A stretch of 29,301 nucleotides of DNA from JAGYLJ01 sp034661035 (GTDB taxonomy: Bacteria > Patescibacteriota > Minisyncoccia > Phycocordibacterales > UBA12079), in assembly GCA_034661035.1 (NCBI GenBank), contig JAYEKM010000022.1, forward strand, positions 1-29,301, written 5' to 3'. The notes beneath the pieces are model-generated. The model saw only the letters and a list, made by a program, of their open reading frames with translations, did not search any database and was not told the DNA's origin. This document shows positions 6,923-14,092 of the stretch, one piece after another. Every line of letters starts with the position of its first letter. Within the stretch, counting starts at the first letter, position 1. A program made the position numbers and the translations under genes.

Positions 6923-7807
6923 ATGATTCGAAAAATAAAAGTTTTAATATATCTAGGCTTGTTTGGAGGAACCCTTTACTTTATGGTTAGCCCTTCTGGA
7001 TGCTCCTTCCCTATTGAATACCGTTTAAATAATCTTGATTCGAGATTTGGAATTTCGGAAGAAGAAGCACTAGAGGTCATGGTTTCCGCAGAAAAAATCT
7101 GGGAAGATTCCATTGAAGTTAATTTATTTGAATATAATCCTTCAGGAAAATTAAAAATAAATTTAGTTTTTGATGAGAGACAAGTAAGAACTCTTGAGGT
7201 ACAAAAAGAAGAAGAAAAAATAGATCAATCAGAATTTTTAATTGAAGAGACTTCAGATAGATACGAGAGTTTACTGTCTTTGTATAATCAGAAACTTACC
7301 TCCTATAATTCTTTAGCAGATCAGTATGATGAGCAATTAGATTCTTTTAATGAAAATGTAAGTTACTGGAACAGCAGAGGTGGAGCTTCTGCTGGTGCAT
7401 ATAATAAATTGTTGGCGGAGGAAGTGCAATTAAAAGAACTCTATAATCAATTATCCTATCAAGGCAAAGAATTAAATGAACTTAGCGACAGAGTAAACAC
7501 TTTAGCCACGATGGCCAATAGTAAAGTGGAAAAACATAATACAAATATAGAAACTTTTAATACTAAATTTAATACTGGCGAAAGATTTGATCAAGGAGAT
7601 TACTTACGAAATGAAATAAATATTTATGAATTTGGGACAATAGATGATCTTGTCCTTGTCCTGGCTCATGAAATGGGTCATGCCTTAGGTTTGGACCATG
7701 TTGAGTATCCTTCGGCAATTATGTACTACCTAATGGGAGAACAAAGTTTGCAATTGACTAGCGAAGACATACAAGCCCTAAAATTAGAGTGTTCTAATAT
7801 AGATTGA
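6923..7807 (+). CDS. Matrixin-like zinc metalloprotease with coiled-coil insert
   Basis: The protein is 294 aa. An N-terminal hydrophobic segment (about 5-25) is a signal or anchor. The zinc site HEMGHALGLDH (249-259) fits HExxHxxGxxH with Glu250 as the base, and a Met-turn follows in SAIMYY (264-269), so it is a metzincin of the matrixin (M10) kind. The early part of the catalytic fold is at about 44-90 (AEKIWED, KLKINLVFDERQ). Between that edge strand and the active-site helix lie about 130 residues of mostly charged coiled coil (about 92-225). In ordinary matrixins this gap is far shorter. It is probably tethered outside the cell membrane. No cysteine-switch prodomain is seen. Substrate is unknown. 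Confidence 0.85.
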   Translation: MIRKIKVLIYLGLFGGTLYFMVSPSGCSFPIEYRLNNLDSRFGISEEEALEVMVSAEKIWEDSIEVNLFEYNPSGKLKINLVFDERQVRTLEVQKEEEKIDQSEFLIEETSDRYESLLSLYNQKLTSYNSLADQYDEQLDSFNENVSYWNSRGGASAGAYNKLLAEEVQLKELYNQLSYQGKELNELSDRVNTLATMANSKVEKHNTNIETFNTKFNTGERFDQGDYLRNEINIYEFGTIDDLVLVLAHEMGHALGLDHVEYPSAIMYYLMGEQSLQLTSEDIQALKLECSNID

Positions 7808-7831
7808 CTTTTGCCATATTTTTTATAGACT
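7804..7831 (+). promoter_or_regulatory. Possible promoter of the 7888-8303 transcript
   Basis: TTGACT (7804-7809) and TAGACT (7826-7831) are 16 nt apart. The -35 overlaps the stop codon of the protease gene. The leader to ATG 7888 would be about 50 nt and ends in GGGAGG. The -10 is only a fair match. Confidence 0.45.
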
Positions 7832-7887
7832 CAAGATAGGTACGTTCGGTCCTTTAAAGTAAATCTTATCTTAACTGGGAGGAAATT

Positions 7888-8079
7888 ATGACGATTGAAA
7901 GGGGTTCTATAATAGAGATAATCGAAGATATTCCGTCTAAGTTTTCATCAATTCCTGACGTTAAAAAAGGAACCAAAGGTGTCGTCGTTAGTGTTTTTAA
8001 TGGATTGTTTCATATAAGGGACGACGAAGGCAAGTTTAATGCTTTCAGGAACCAAATTAAGGAAGTTAAAACTGACTAA
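7888..8079 (+). CDS. Small KOW/SH3-like protein of unknown function
   Basis: The protein is 63 aa. The sequence is beta-rich (GSIIEIIEDIPS, VKKGTKGVVVSVFNGLFHIRDDEGKFNAF), with the glycine spacing 'GTKGVVV..FNGLFHIRDDEG' typical of a small SH3-like barrel. That fold is inferred, not shown. There is no membrane segment. GGGAGG 5 nt before the ATG fixes the start. The stop codon is followed at once by an SD for a second mini-ORF (8092-8175), so both should be on one message ending at 8303. It belongs to the SD-led class. Confidence 0.7.
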   Translation: MTIERGSIIEIIEDIPSKFSSIPDVKKGTKGVVVSVFNGLFHIRDDEGKFNAFRNQIKEVKTD

Positions 8080-8091
8080 AAGGAGAGTGTT

Positions 8092-8175
8092 ATGATAGTG
8101 TTTGGATTATTGGAAGTGGTTACAAGGTTGTATGGTTGGCTCAATCGAGATGCGGTGAAGGTTTCCTTCAGTTAA
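8092..8175 (+). CDS. 27-residue mini-ORF with strong SD
   Basis: ATG 8092 to TAA 8175 encodes MIVFGLLEVVTRLYG followed by WLNRDAVKVSFS. AAGGAGAG lies 5 nt upstream and 12 nt separate it from the previous stop codon, a spacing expected of a coupled second cistron. The peptide is amphipathic, with a hydrophobic first half and a basic/polar end. No family can be named for so short a product. The SD and spacing are the only evidence that it is translated. It could also be the accidental 5' part of a structured untranslated region, since the sequence just behind it is rich in hairpins. Confidence 0.5.
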   Translation: MIVFGLLEVVTRLYGWLNRDAVKVSFS

Positions 8176-8212
8176 CAACGCCTACAAAGAGTGAAGGTCT
8201 CAGAGTTAACGC
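8155..8212 (+). repeat. Imperfect direct repeat around the end of the mini-ORF
   Basis: GTGAAGGTTTCCTTCAGTTAAC (8155 on) is echoed by GTGAAGGTCTCAGAGTTAAC (8191 on), a period of 36 nt. The first copy contains GAAGG-TTT-CCTTC. Copies share GTGAAGGT and AGTTAAC, with both followed by a GC(C/T)T-type stretch. Confidence 0.5.
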
Positions 8213-8234
8213 TTCTCAGATGAAAATCTATCAA

Positions 8235-8257
8235 GTTGAGATTTTGTAAATCTCAAC
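8235..8257 (+). other. Perfect 10-bp hairpin in the 3' part of the small transcript
   Basis: GTTGAGATTT-TGT-AAATCTCAAC is a perfect stem-loop 5 nt before the terminator. It has no T-run of its own, so it is probably an RNA structure rather than a terminator. Confidence 0.55.
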
Positions 8258-8262
8258 ATAAT

Positions 8263-8303
8263 CGCTTAAACAGAAAACCGTGTCTGTTTGAGCGGTTTTT
8301 TTA
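8263..8303 (+). terminator. Terminator of the 7888-8175 transcript
   Basis: CGCTTAAACAGA (8263-8274) pairs with TCTGTTTGAGCG (8283-8294), 12 bp with one G-T, followed by GTTTTTTTATT. Strong on the plus strand. Confidence 0.85.
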
Positions 8304-8307
8304 TTTC

Positions 8308-8361
8308 TTTACTTCCATACAAAAAACCGAAGATTACTTCGGTTTTTTGTATGGAAGTAAA
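8308..8361. terminator. 25-bp perfect inverted repeat, bidirectional terminator-like
   Basis: Arms 8308-8332 and 8337-8361 are perfectly complementary over 25 bp with a 4-nt ATTA loop. The inner CCGAAG/CTTCGG next to A6 and T6 runs forms a classic terminator for both directions. The outer part extends far beyond what termination needs. It lies between the plus-strand small transcript and the minus-strand tRNA-Tyr/ClpB unit. Confidence 0.85.
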
Positions 8362-8389
8362 TTTCAAGTGAATTAGTCTTTTAAAATCT

Positions 8390-8420
8390 AACCAACTAGG
8401 CATCCGATGCCTAGTTGGTT
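8390..8420. repeat. 31-bp near-perfect palindrome with GGCATC core
   Basis: Arms 8390-8404 and 8406-8420 match over 15 bp around one central base. The core GGCATC-C-GATGCC recurs at 24211-24223 as GGCATC-G-GATGCC. Neither side has a T-run longer than three here, so it is a palindrome rather than a plain terminator. Confidence 0.8.
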
Positions 8421-8466
8421 AAATTTAGATTGTGTGAAAAAGTGACTTTTTTGCCGTCTTGACAAA

Positions 8467-8552
8467 TGGTGCGCCGGGCAGGATTCGAACCTGCGTAGCC
8501 CGAAGGCGCGAGTTTTACAGACTCGTGTATTTGACCGCTCTACCACCGACGC
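8467..8552 (-). tRNA. tRNA-Tyr (GTA)
   Basis: On the minus strand the acceptor GCGTCGG pairs with CCGGCGC. The anticodon stem CGAGT/ACTCG encloses CTGTAAA, giving anticodon GTA. There is a long variable arm (CGCCTTCGGGC...) as expected for tRNA-Tyr, and GGTTCGAATCC is in the T-arm. The CCA tail is encoded (8469-8467), unlike the other tRNAs here. It lies downstream of clpB on the same strand. Confidence 0.97.
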
Positions 8553-8592
8553 ATAAATAAGTCTAAAGTTTTTAAAGTCCTTAAAGTCAAAA

Positions 8593-8621
8593 GTGAGAAA
8601 AATTTGCTTTGCAAATTTTTC
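8593..8621 (-). terminator. Hairpin downstream of clpB
   Basis: AGAAAAATTTGC and GCAAATTTTTCT form a 12-bp stem with a TTT loop, 7 nt after the clpB stop codon. The stem is AT-rich with only a short T-stretch beyond, so it may only weaken transcription and let tRNA-Tyr be read through. Confidence 0.5.
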
Positions 8622-8627
8622 TAAACT

Positions 8628-11354
8628 TTACTTAACTAATTGAACTTTCCTTTTTGGCTTAACTTTGGACTTAACACTCTTTTTTTTAACAACCTTCCTT
8701 CCCTTTCCCGCCTTATCGGCGGATCGCCTATGAGGCAACTTTTTAACAAGGAAAGTTAACTTATCATCTTTCACATTGATTGAAACTGAACCCCCTTGCA
8801 TCATTCCGTTAGAAATCATTTGAGTTGCAACTGGTGTTAAAATCTCGTTCTGAATTAATCGTTTTAAAGGCCTCGCTCCATATTGGGGATTATAGCCTTT
8901 TTTAACCAAATATAAAAGAGCTGATTTGGAAATAGTCATTCTGATATTCTTCTCTTTTAATCTTTTCTTGATGAGGTTAACTTGAATATCCACGATTTCT
9001 TTAGTCGCTTCCATACGTAAAATATCAAAGACAATGATGTCATCTAGGCGATTTAAGAATTCTGGACGGAAATAATCTTTCAACGAATCCATAACTTTTT
9101 GTTTAGTTTCTTCATACTGTTCCTCAGTGGTGTCATTATTGAAACCAATAGTTTCCATTTTGTTAATGAATTTGGAACCAATATTTGAAGTCAAAATAAT
9201 GATAGTATTTTTGAAATTAGCCACCTTACCTTTAGCATCAGTTAAAACACCGTCATCTAAGACTTGTAAAAGGATATTAAAGACTTCTGGATGAGCTTTT
9301 TCAATCTCATCAAAAAGAATAATAGAATAAGGTCGGTGACGAACTGTTTCTGTTAGAGAGCCTCCTTCTTCATGACCAACATAACCTGGCGGAGCACCTA
9401 TCAGTTTAGAAACGCTGTGTTTCTCCATATACTCGGACATGTCCACTCTAATAAGAGCTTTCTCATCATTGAACATAGTTTCTGCCAACCTTTTTGTTAA
9501 CTCTGTCTTCCCCACTCCAGTTGGACCCAGAAACATAAAAGATCCAATCGGTCTATTTGGATCAGAGATACCAACTCTCGATCGTTTAATAGCATCTGTT
9601 ATTTTACGAATAGCTAAATCTTGACCAATGACAACTTTTTTTAAATCGTCTTCTAGACGGCCTAATTTTTCCGTTTCGGCTTCTAGCATTCTTGTGATTG
9701 GAATACCTGTCCAACGACTAACAATATCAGCAATATCCTCAGCTGTAATTTCTTCATTAAGAATACGTCCTGTTCTTTTTAATTTTTTAAGACGATCCAT
9801 TTTTTCTTTTAATTCTTTTTCAGCCTGAGGTATTTCTGAATATCTAATTTCGGCCGTTCGAGCTAAATCAGCCATGATCTCACTTTGATCAGCTTCTATT
9901 CTAAGTTGTTCCATATTTTCTTTAATAGACTTAGCTTCTGCAAGAAGTTTTTTCTCATTATTCCATTTAATAGAAAGTTCTGAAGTTCTTTCTCTCAAAT
10001 CAGCAACTTCTTCATCAATTTTTTTTATACGAGCATTGTTTTTTGTTTTAGCTTCCTTTTTGAGAGCTTGTTTCTCTATCTCTAATCTTCTAACTTTTCT
10101 ATCAGCTTCTTCTAGAACAGGAGGTTTGTCTTCTAAAGAGATTTTTAGAGAAGAGGCGGCCTCATCAATTAAATCAATAGCCTTATCTGGCAAAAACCTA
10201 TCTGTGATATAACGACTAGAGAGACTAACAGCAGCTACAATAGCATCATCGATAATTTTAACTCCGTGATAAAGCTCATATTTTTCCTTAAGACCTCTCA
10301 GGATAGCAACAGCATCGTCAAGAGATGGTTCATTCACATAAACAGGTTGGAATCTTCTAGTAAGAGCAGGATCTTTTTCAATGTATCTTTGATATTCTCT
10401 TAAGGTAGTTGCTCCAATAGCTTGTAACTCTCCCCTAGCCAAAGCGGGCTTCAACATATTAGAAGCATCCATGGAACCTTCGGAAGCTCCTGCCCCAACG
10501 ATGGTATGGATTTCGTCAATGAAAAGAATTATCTTTCCTTCTGATTGCTGGATTTCTTTAATGATAGCTTTAAGACGATCTTCAAATTCTCCGCGGTATT
10601 TTGTCCCAGCTACCAAAAGACCTAAATCTAAAGAAACTAGTTTTTTATCCTTAAGTGAACCAGGAACATCTCCTTGAGCAATTCTTAAGGCTAAACCTTC
10701 AGCAATAGCTGTCTTACCAACCCCAGCATCTCCAATTAGGATAGGATTGTTTTTAGTTCTTCTAGATAAGATTTGGACAATTCTTCTGATTTCGTTGTCT
10801 CGGCCAATAACTGGATCTAATTTATTATCATTAGCTAGTTTAGTTAGATTTCGAGTAAATTTAGCTAATGTCCTATATTTCTTAGGTTTTTTAACATCAG
10901 TGATCTTCCCTTCTTTAATTTCTTGGAGGATAGTTGTGACATCATCTTTCTTAATACCAAATCTGGTCATTATTTCGTGAGTGTCTCCTGGGACATCAAA
11001 GAGAGCTAAGAAAAGGTGTTCGACTGAAACAAATTCATCACCCATACCTTGAGCAATTAAAGAAGTTTTTTGAAGAACTTGGGCCAGCTCAGGTGTTAGA
11101 AAAATTTGATAGGACGGACTAAGGGTAGTGGCTTTTTCTGGTGTTTCAATTAATTCCAAGAGAGTGTCAGCTAGAAGTAAGATATCGACATTTAATTTTT
11201 CTAGAATAGAGACGACAATATTTTCTTCTTGAGAAAGAATAGCTGTAAAAAGATGGAGATGACTAACGTGGTTTTGCCCACGTTCAATAGCTAGTTCGTG
11301 AGAATGACGAATAACTTCTTTGGCTTTGGTTGTAAAATTATTAAAAGGAGGCAT
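8628..11354 (-). CDS. clpB: ClpB/ClpC-type AAA+ unfoldase with hybrid features
   Basis: The protein is 908 aa. Two Clp_N repeats (about 1-150) are followed by the D1 ATPase (Walker A GDAGVGKT 208-215, Walker B LFIDE 277-281), a long coiled middle domain (about 405-535) and D2 (Walker A GPTGVGKT 610-617). Substrate pore loops KYRG (252-255) and GYVG (657-660) are present. The roughly 130-residue middle domain is the ClpB disaggregase type. D2 also has IGF at 736-738, where ClpC and ClpA carry their ClpP-docking loop and true ClpB has none. The protein ends in a lysine/arginine-rich tail of about 35 residues. It is the second gene after the HtrA-like protein (15 nt gap, no SD). ClpC is the alternative name; no clpP is in view. 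Confidence 0.9.
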   Translation of the reverse strand: MPPFNNFTTKAKEVIRHSHELAIERGQNHVSHLHLFTAILSQEENIVVSILEKLNVDILLLADTLLELIETPEKATTLSPSYQIFLTPELAQVLQKTSLIAQGMGDEFVSVEHLFLALFDVPGDTHEIMTRFGIKKDDVTTILQEIKEGKITDVKKPKKYRTLAKFTRNLTKLANDNKLDPVIGRDNEIRRIVQILSRRTKNNPILIGDAGVGKTAIAEGLALRIAQGDVPGSLKDKKLVSLDLGLLVAGTKYRGEFEDRLKAIIKEIQQSEGKIILFIDEIHTIVGAGASEGSMDASNMLKPALARGELQAIGATTLREYQRYIEKDPALTRRFQPVYVNEPSLDDAVAILRGLKEKYELYHGVKIIDDAIVAAVSLSSRYITDRFLPDKAIDLIDEAASSLKISLEDKPPVLEEADRKVRRLEIEKQALKKEAKTKNNARIKKIDEEVADLRERTSELSIKWNNEKKLLAEAKSIKENMEQLRIEADQSEIMADLARTAEIRYSEIPQAEKELKEKMDRLKKLKRTGRILNEEITAEDIADIVSRWTGIPITRMLEAETEKLGRLEDDLKKVVIGQDLAIRKITDAIKRSRVGISDPNRPIGSFMFLGPTGVGKTELTKRLAETMFNDEKALIRVDMSEYMEKHSVSKLIGAPPGYVGHEEGGSLTETVRHRPYSIILFDEIEKAHPEVFNILLQVLDDGVLTDAKGKVANFKNTIIILTSNIGSKFINKMETIGFNNDTTEEQYEETKQKVMDSLKDYFRPEFLNRLDDIIVFDILRMEATKEIVDIQVNLIKKRLKEKNIRMTISKSALLYLVKKGYNPQYGARPLKRLIQNEILTPVATQMISNGMMQGGSVSINVKDDKLTFLVKKLPHRRSADKAGKGRKVVKKKSVKSKVKPKRKVQLVK

Positions 11355-11369
11355 ATTTTTTAGTTTTAA

Positions 11370-12302
11370 TTAAGATTGTTGTTCGTCGACGGTAGTCATT
11401 GTTTTTGTTGTAATTTGACTTAATCCATCAATGTCCCTTTTTATAATATTGATTGGGATGTAATAACCTGTTTTTGACTTAAGCCCAATAGCTTTTCCTT
11501 CTAAATCAATAAGTAGTCCCATAGGAAGTTGAGGGCTAAGATTAGTTTCAATTTCAATCGTCATGATCTTCAACTCTTCTACTTCAGTTACCCCGCCAGT
11601 TTCTGGGTCTGTCTCAGAAATAACTTCTCCTGTAAGGAGTTTGTCCCTTTTAAGATTAGAAACAATTCCCGTCAAAACTACATTTGATTCAGCTCCTCCC
11701 AAGGCAACAATAGATTGTCCTAATTTCAAAGCATCTGAATCACCTAATTCAATCGGGGCGAAGGTCATACCAGTTTCTTCAGGAACTTGGATTTGTAAAA
11801 TAGAAGTGTCATTGTTTCCTGCAAGAGTTCTGGAAATACTTAAATTAAGTCTTAGCTCATCAGCTTTTATAAAATAATTTGGTTGTTCTATTTCTTCGGA
11901 ATTAGACAAGTCTGCTAAATAAGTATTGTCCATAATAACTTCCCCGTCTGCAGAAATAATTACTCCTAGACCAACGAAAGTGATTTCTTCGATGCCATCT
12001 TTATCTACAACTGAGCTAAAAACTCTCACGATTGATTGAGAATTTTTTTCAATAGCTTTTATGACAAAATCTTGGTCACTAACAATAATAGTTTTAGTGT
12101 TTTCTATGACAGTTGCTTGTTGTTCTCCAGGAACTACTTTCTCAACTGTCTTTTCAATGACCTTGTGGATTGTATCAGTCACGACAGGAGGAGCTTGGTT
12201 TACCAAAGAAACAGTCACGATACCTGTTGCAATTGAGGTAACAAAACTAACCAGAAGAGTCAGTAAAATTATTTGAGTTTTGTTTAATTCTTCTATATCC
12301 AT
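11370..12302 (-). CDS. Degenerate HtrA/trypsin-like membrane protein (probable pseudoprotease)
   Basis: The protein is 310 aa. One membrane helix (about 10-34) and a coiled linker precede a chymotrypsin-fold domain (about 75-290) that is outside the cell. HtrA landmarks can be aligned but the catalytic residues are gone. GLGVIIS..GEVIMDNTYL (111-129) matches 'GSGVII..GYIVTNNHV' with Tyr128 where His is expected. NDTSILQI (164-171) keeps the Asp. SPQLPMGLL (256-264) replaces 'NPGNSGGPL', so Ser is lost. There is no PDZ domain. A TTGATT-16-TATAAT promoter puts the ATG 6 nt after the -10 (leaderless). It heads an operon with clpB, so a role as a stress sensor or scaffold is possible. The fold assignment is fairly sure; loss of activity is inferred. 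Confidence 0.8.
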   Translation of the reverse strand: MDIEELNKTQIILLTLLVSFVTSIATGIVTVSLVNQAPPVVTDTIHKVIEKTVEKVVPGEQQATVIENTKTIIVSDQDFVIKAIEKNSQSIVRVFSSVVDKDGIEEITFVGLGVIISADGEVIMDNTYLADLSNSEEIEQPNYFIKADELRLNLSISRTLAGNNDTSILQIQVPEETGMTFAPIELGDSDALKLGQSIVALGGAESNVVLTGIVSNLKRDKLLTGEVISETDPETGGVTEVEELKIMTIEIETNLSPQLPMGLLIDLEGKAIGLKSKTGYYIPINIIKRDIDGLSQITTKTMTTVDEQQS

Positions 12303-12308
12303 GGGTCT

Positions 12309-12336
12309 ATTATAGACGAAAAGTACTTAAAATCAA
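12309..12336 (-). promoter_or_regulatory. Promoter of the HtrA-like/clpB operon
   Basis: On the minus strand TTGATT (12336-12331) and TATAAT (12314-12309) are 16 nt apart. The start codon follows 6 nt after the -10, so +1 coincides with the A of ATG. I see no CIRCE or other heat-shock operator. Confidence 0.75.
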
Positions 12337-12367
12337 ATGTGGATTAGTGTTTTTTTGAGGGTTTGAG

Positions 12368-13543
12368 TTAATTAGACGGAGAACAAATTTCTATTAAAGA
12401 TTTGATTAGGTAGTCAATATTTTTTTTAGTTGTTGATTTCCCCATGGTAAAACGAATGGAACCTTTACCTCTATTTTCCCCATCCCCTATTGAGTCAACT
12501 ACATAAGAGTCCTTCCCTGTCAGACAAGCTGATTTTGTAGAACAAGCAACCCCCTTTTTATCTAATTGGATAACCATAAACTCATTATTTTTTTCTGGAA
12601 AGAAAATATTTACGTTATTGCAAAGACGCTGATCAAGATTACCATTTAGTTTTGTCCCTGGAATTTTTTTAAGAGTTTCTGTAATGAAGTAATCTCTTAA
12701 TTTTGTTAAGCGTTGTGATTCTTTTTCTTTTTCTAATTCAGCTAATTCAAGAGCTTTAGCAAATCCAACAATCAGTGGAGTATTTTCTGTTCCGGGGCGA
12801 AGACCCTTTTCCTGACTACCTCCAGTAATCAAAGGATTAATTTCAACACCTTTTTTTATATAAAGGGCTCCCACTCCCTTTGGTCCGTAAATTTTTTGGG
12901 CATCAAAGCTCATCATGTCTATGTTTAATTTTTTTGTATTAATTGGAAGAAATAGAAGGGCTTGAGCTGCGTCACTGTGGAAGACTGGTAGGTTATCTTG
13001 TTGGGGCTTTCTTTTTTTGAAACCGTTAATGAGTTTGGCTATTTCTGAAATTGGTTGAATGGTGCCGATTTCGTTATTGACGAACATAATAGAAACTAAA
13101 ACTGTTTTGGGTGTAAGGATTTCTTTAAGATGATTAATATCAACAATCCCCTCTTGATTGATATTGGTGTAATTAACCTGAGCCCCCTTCTTTTCAAAAT
13201 ATTTGAAACATTGTAAAACGGAAGGGTGCTCAAAAGTGCTAGTAATCAAATGCATATCTTCAAACTGTCTTCCTTGTTCGTTTAATTTATTTAAAAAACC
13301 TAAAATAGCTAGGCTATTTGATTCTGTTCCGCCAGAGTTGAAAATTATTTCATCAGAACGAGCTTTAAGAGCTTTTGCAACAATTTCTCTAGAAGCGACA
13401 ATAGCCTTCTTAGCCGTAACACCTTCTGCGTGAATAGCTCCCGCATTACCAAAGTCAATATCCCAAAAACGGTCCATAGCTTTTTTAACTTCTCTTCTTA
13501 AGGGGGTCGCCGCAGCATGATCTAAATAGATTCTTTTTGCCAT
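12368..13543 (-). CDS. Cysteine desulfurase (IscS/NifS family)
   Basis: This 391-aa PLP enzyme takes sulfur from L-cysteine for Fe-S clusters or tRNA thiolation. It starts YLDHAAATPL. The PLP lysine is Lys217 in SFDAQKIYGPKG, and His106 (STFEHPS) is the usual PLP-stacking residue. The sulfur-accepting Cys is most likely Cys340 in KSACLTG. The residue before the PLP lysine is Gln216, where IscS has His. The GLRPGTENTP loop (247-256) is intact. No iscU, iscR or tRNA thiolase gene is adjacent. The start is fixed by a -10 (TAAAAT) 7 nt upstream. That promoter shares its -35 bases with the divergent DUF4446 gene. Confidence 0.93.
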   Translation of the reverse strand: MAKRIYLDHAAATPLRREVKKAMDRFWDIDFGNAGAIHAEGVTAKKAIVASREIVAKALKARSDEIIFNSGGTESNSLAILGFLNKLNEQGRQFEDMHLITSTFEHPSVLQCFKYFEKKGAQVNYTNINQEGIVDINHLKEILTPKTVLVSIMFVNNEIGTIQPISEIAKLINGFKKRKPQQDNLPVFHSDAAQALLFLPINTKKLNIDMMSFDAQKIYGPKGVGALYIKKGVEINPLITGGSQEKGLRPGTENTPLIVGFAKALELAELEKEKESQRLTKLRDYFITETLKKIPGTKLNGNLDQRLCNNVNIFFPEKNNEFMVIQLDKKGVACSTKSACLTGKDSYVVDSIGDGENRGKGSIRFTMGKSTTKKNIDYLIKSLIEICSPSN

Positions 13544-13550
13544 AATTTAG

Positions 13551-13600
13551 ATTTTACTACGGTTTTCTCAAATTGCAAAAAAGCCCTTCTGGTGTATAAT
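13551..13600. promoter_or_regulatory. Divergent promoters sharing one palindromic -35 hexamer
   Basis: TTGCAA at 13573-13578 is its own reverse complement. Plus strand: TTGCAA-16-TATAAT (13595-13600), then ATG 13610. Minus strand: the same TTGCAA-16-TAAAAT (13556-13551), then ATG 13543. Spacing is 16 nt in both directions, and both starts are leaderless or within about 3 nt. Confidence 0.7.
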
Positions 13601-13609
13601 CTCAATTAT

Positions 13610-14077
13610 ATGATTTTTACTGTTGAGGAGATTATTCTATATGTTTTAGCAGGAACAAATGTCTTGTTTATTTTTTGGCTAATACGTTTAGAATTGAAAA
13701 GTCGAGATATAAAAATCTTAAAAAACCGCGAAGGATTGAGGAATAAAATAATTTCTATTGATGATGAAATTGCGAATTTACATCAATTTGAAAGCAAAAC
13801 AGCCAATAAGTTTCTTGATCTAGAAGATAAGCTAGGAGATAGTATTCAAAACATAGAGGTTCTTAGATTTAATCCTTTCAAGGACAATGGAGTTGGTGGT
13901 GATCAGAGTTTTGCTGCTACTCTTGTAAATAAGAAAGGAGATGGTCTTGTTATCTCCAGTTTGTACGCTAGAGACAATGTTCGTGTTTTTGCTAAACCAG
14001 TTAAGGCTTGGCAATCAGCCTATGAGTTATCTGAGGAAGAAATGGCTGCTTTAGAAAAGACGAAAGCATCTATCTAA
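13610..14077 (+). CDS. DUF4446 family membrane-anchored protein
   Basis: The protein is 155 aa from ATG 13610. A longer frame starting at GTG 13592 would begin inside the TATAAT box, so I prefer the ATG. There is one N-terminal membrane helix (about 6-26), a charged coiled coil (about 28-75), then the DUF4446 signature RFNPFKDNGVGGDQSFAATL and GDGLVISSLYARDNVRVFAKPV. The function of the family is unknown. It is 15 nt upstream of infB and probably in the same transcript as infB and rbfA. The C-terminus (LSEEEMAALEKTKAS) is also typical of the family. Confidence 0.88.
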   Translation: MIFTVEEIILYVLAGTNVLFIFWLIRLELKSRDIKILKNREGLRNKIISIDDEIANLHQFESKTANKFLDLEDKLGDSIQNIEVLRFNPFKDNGVGGDQSFAATLVNKKGDGLVISSLYARDNVRVFAKPVKAWQSAYELSEEEMAALEKTKASI

Positions 14078-14092
14078 TTTAATTTGATTAAT

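Noticed and set aside
8155..8257. CRISPR-like repeats
   Set aside because: Only two imperfect copies, with different spacing features and no cas genes.
13592..13609. GTG start for the DUF4446 protein
   Set aside because: The GTG lies inside the promoter -10 region. ATG 13610 fits the leaderless spacing and begins with the usual hydrophobic helix.
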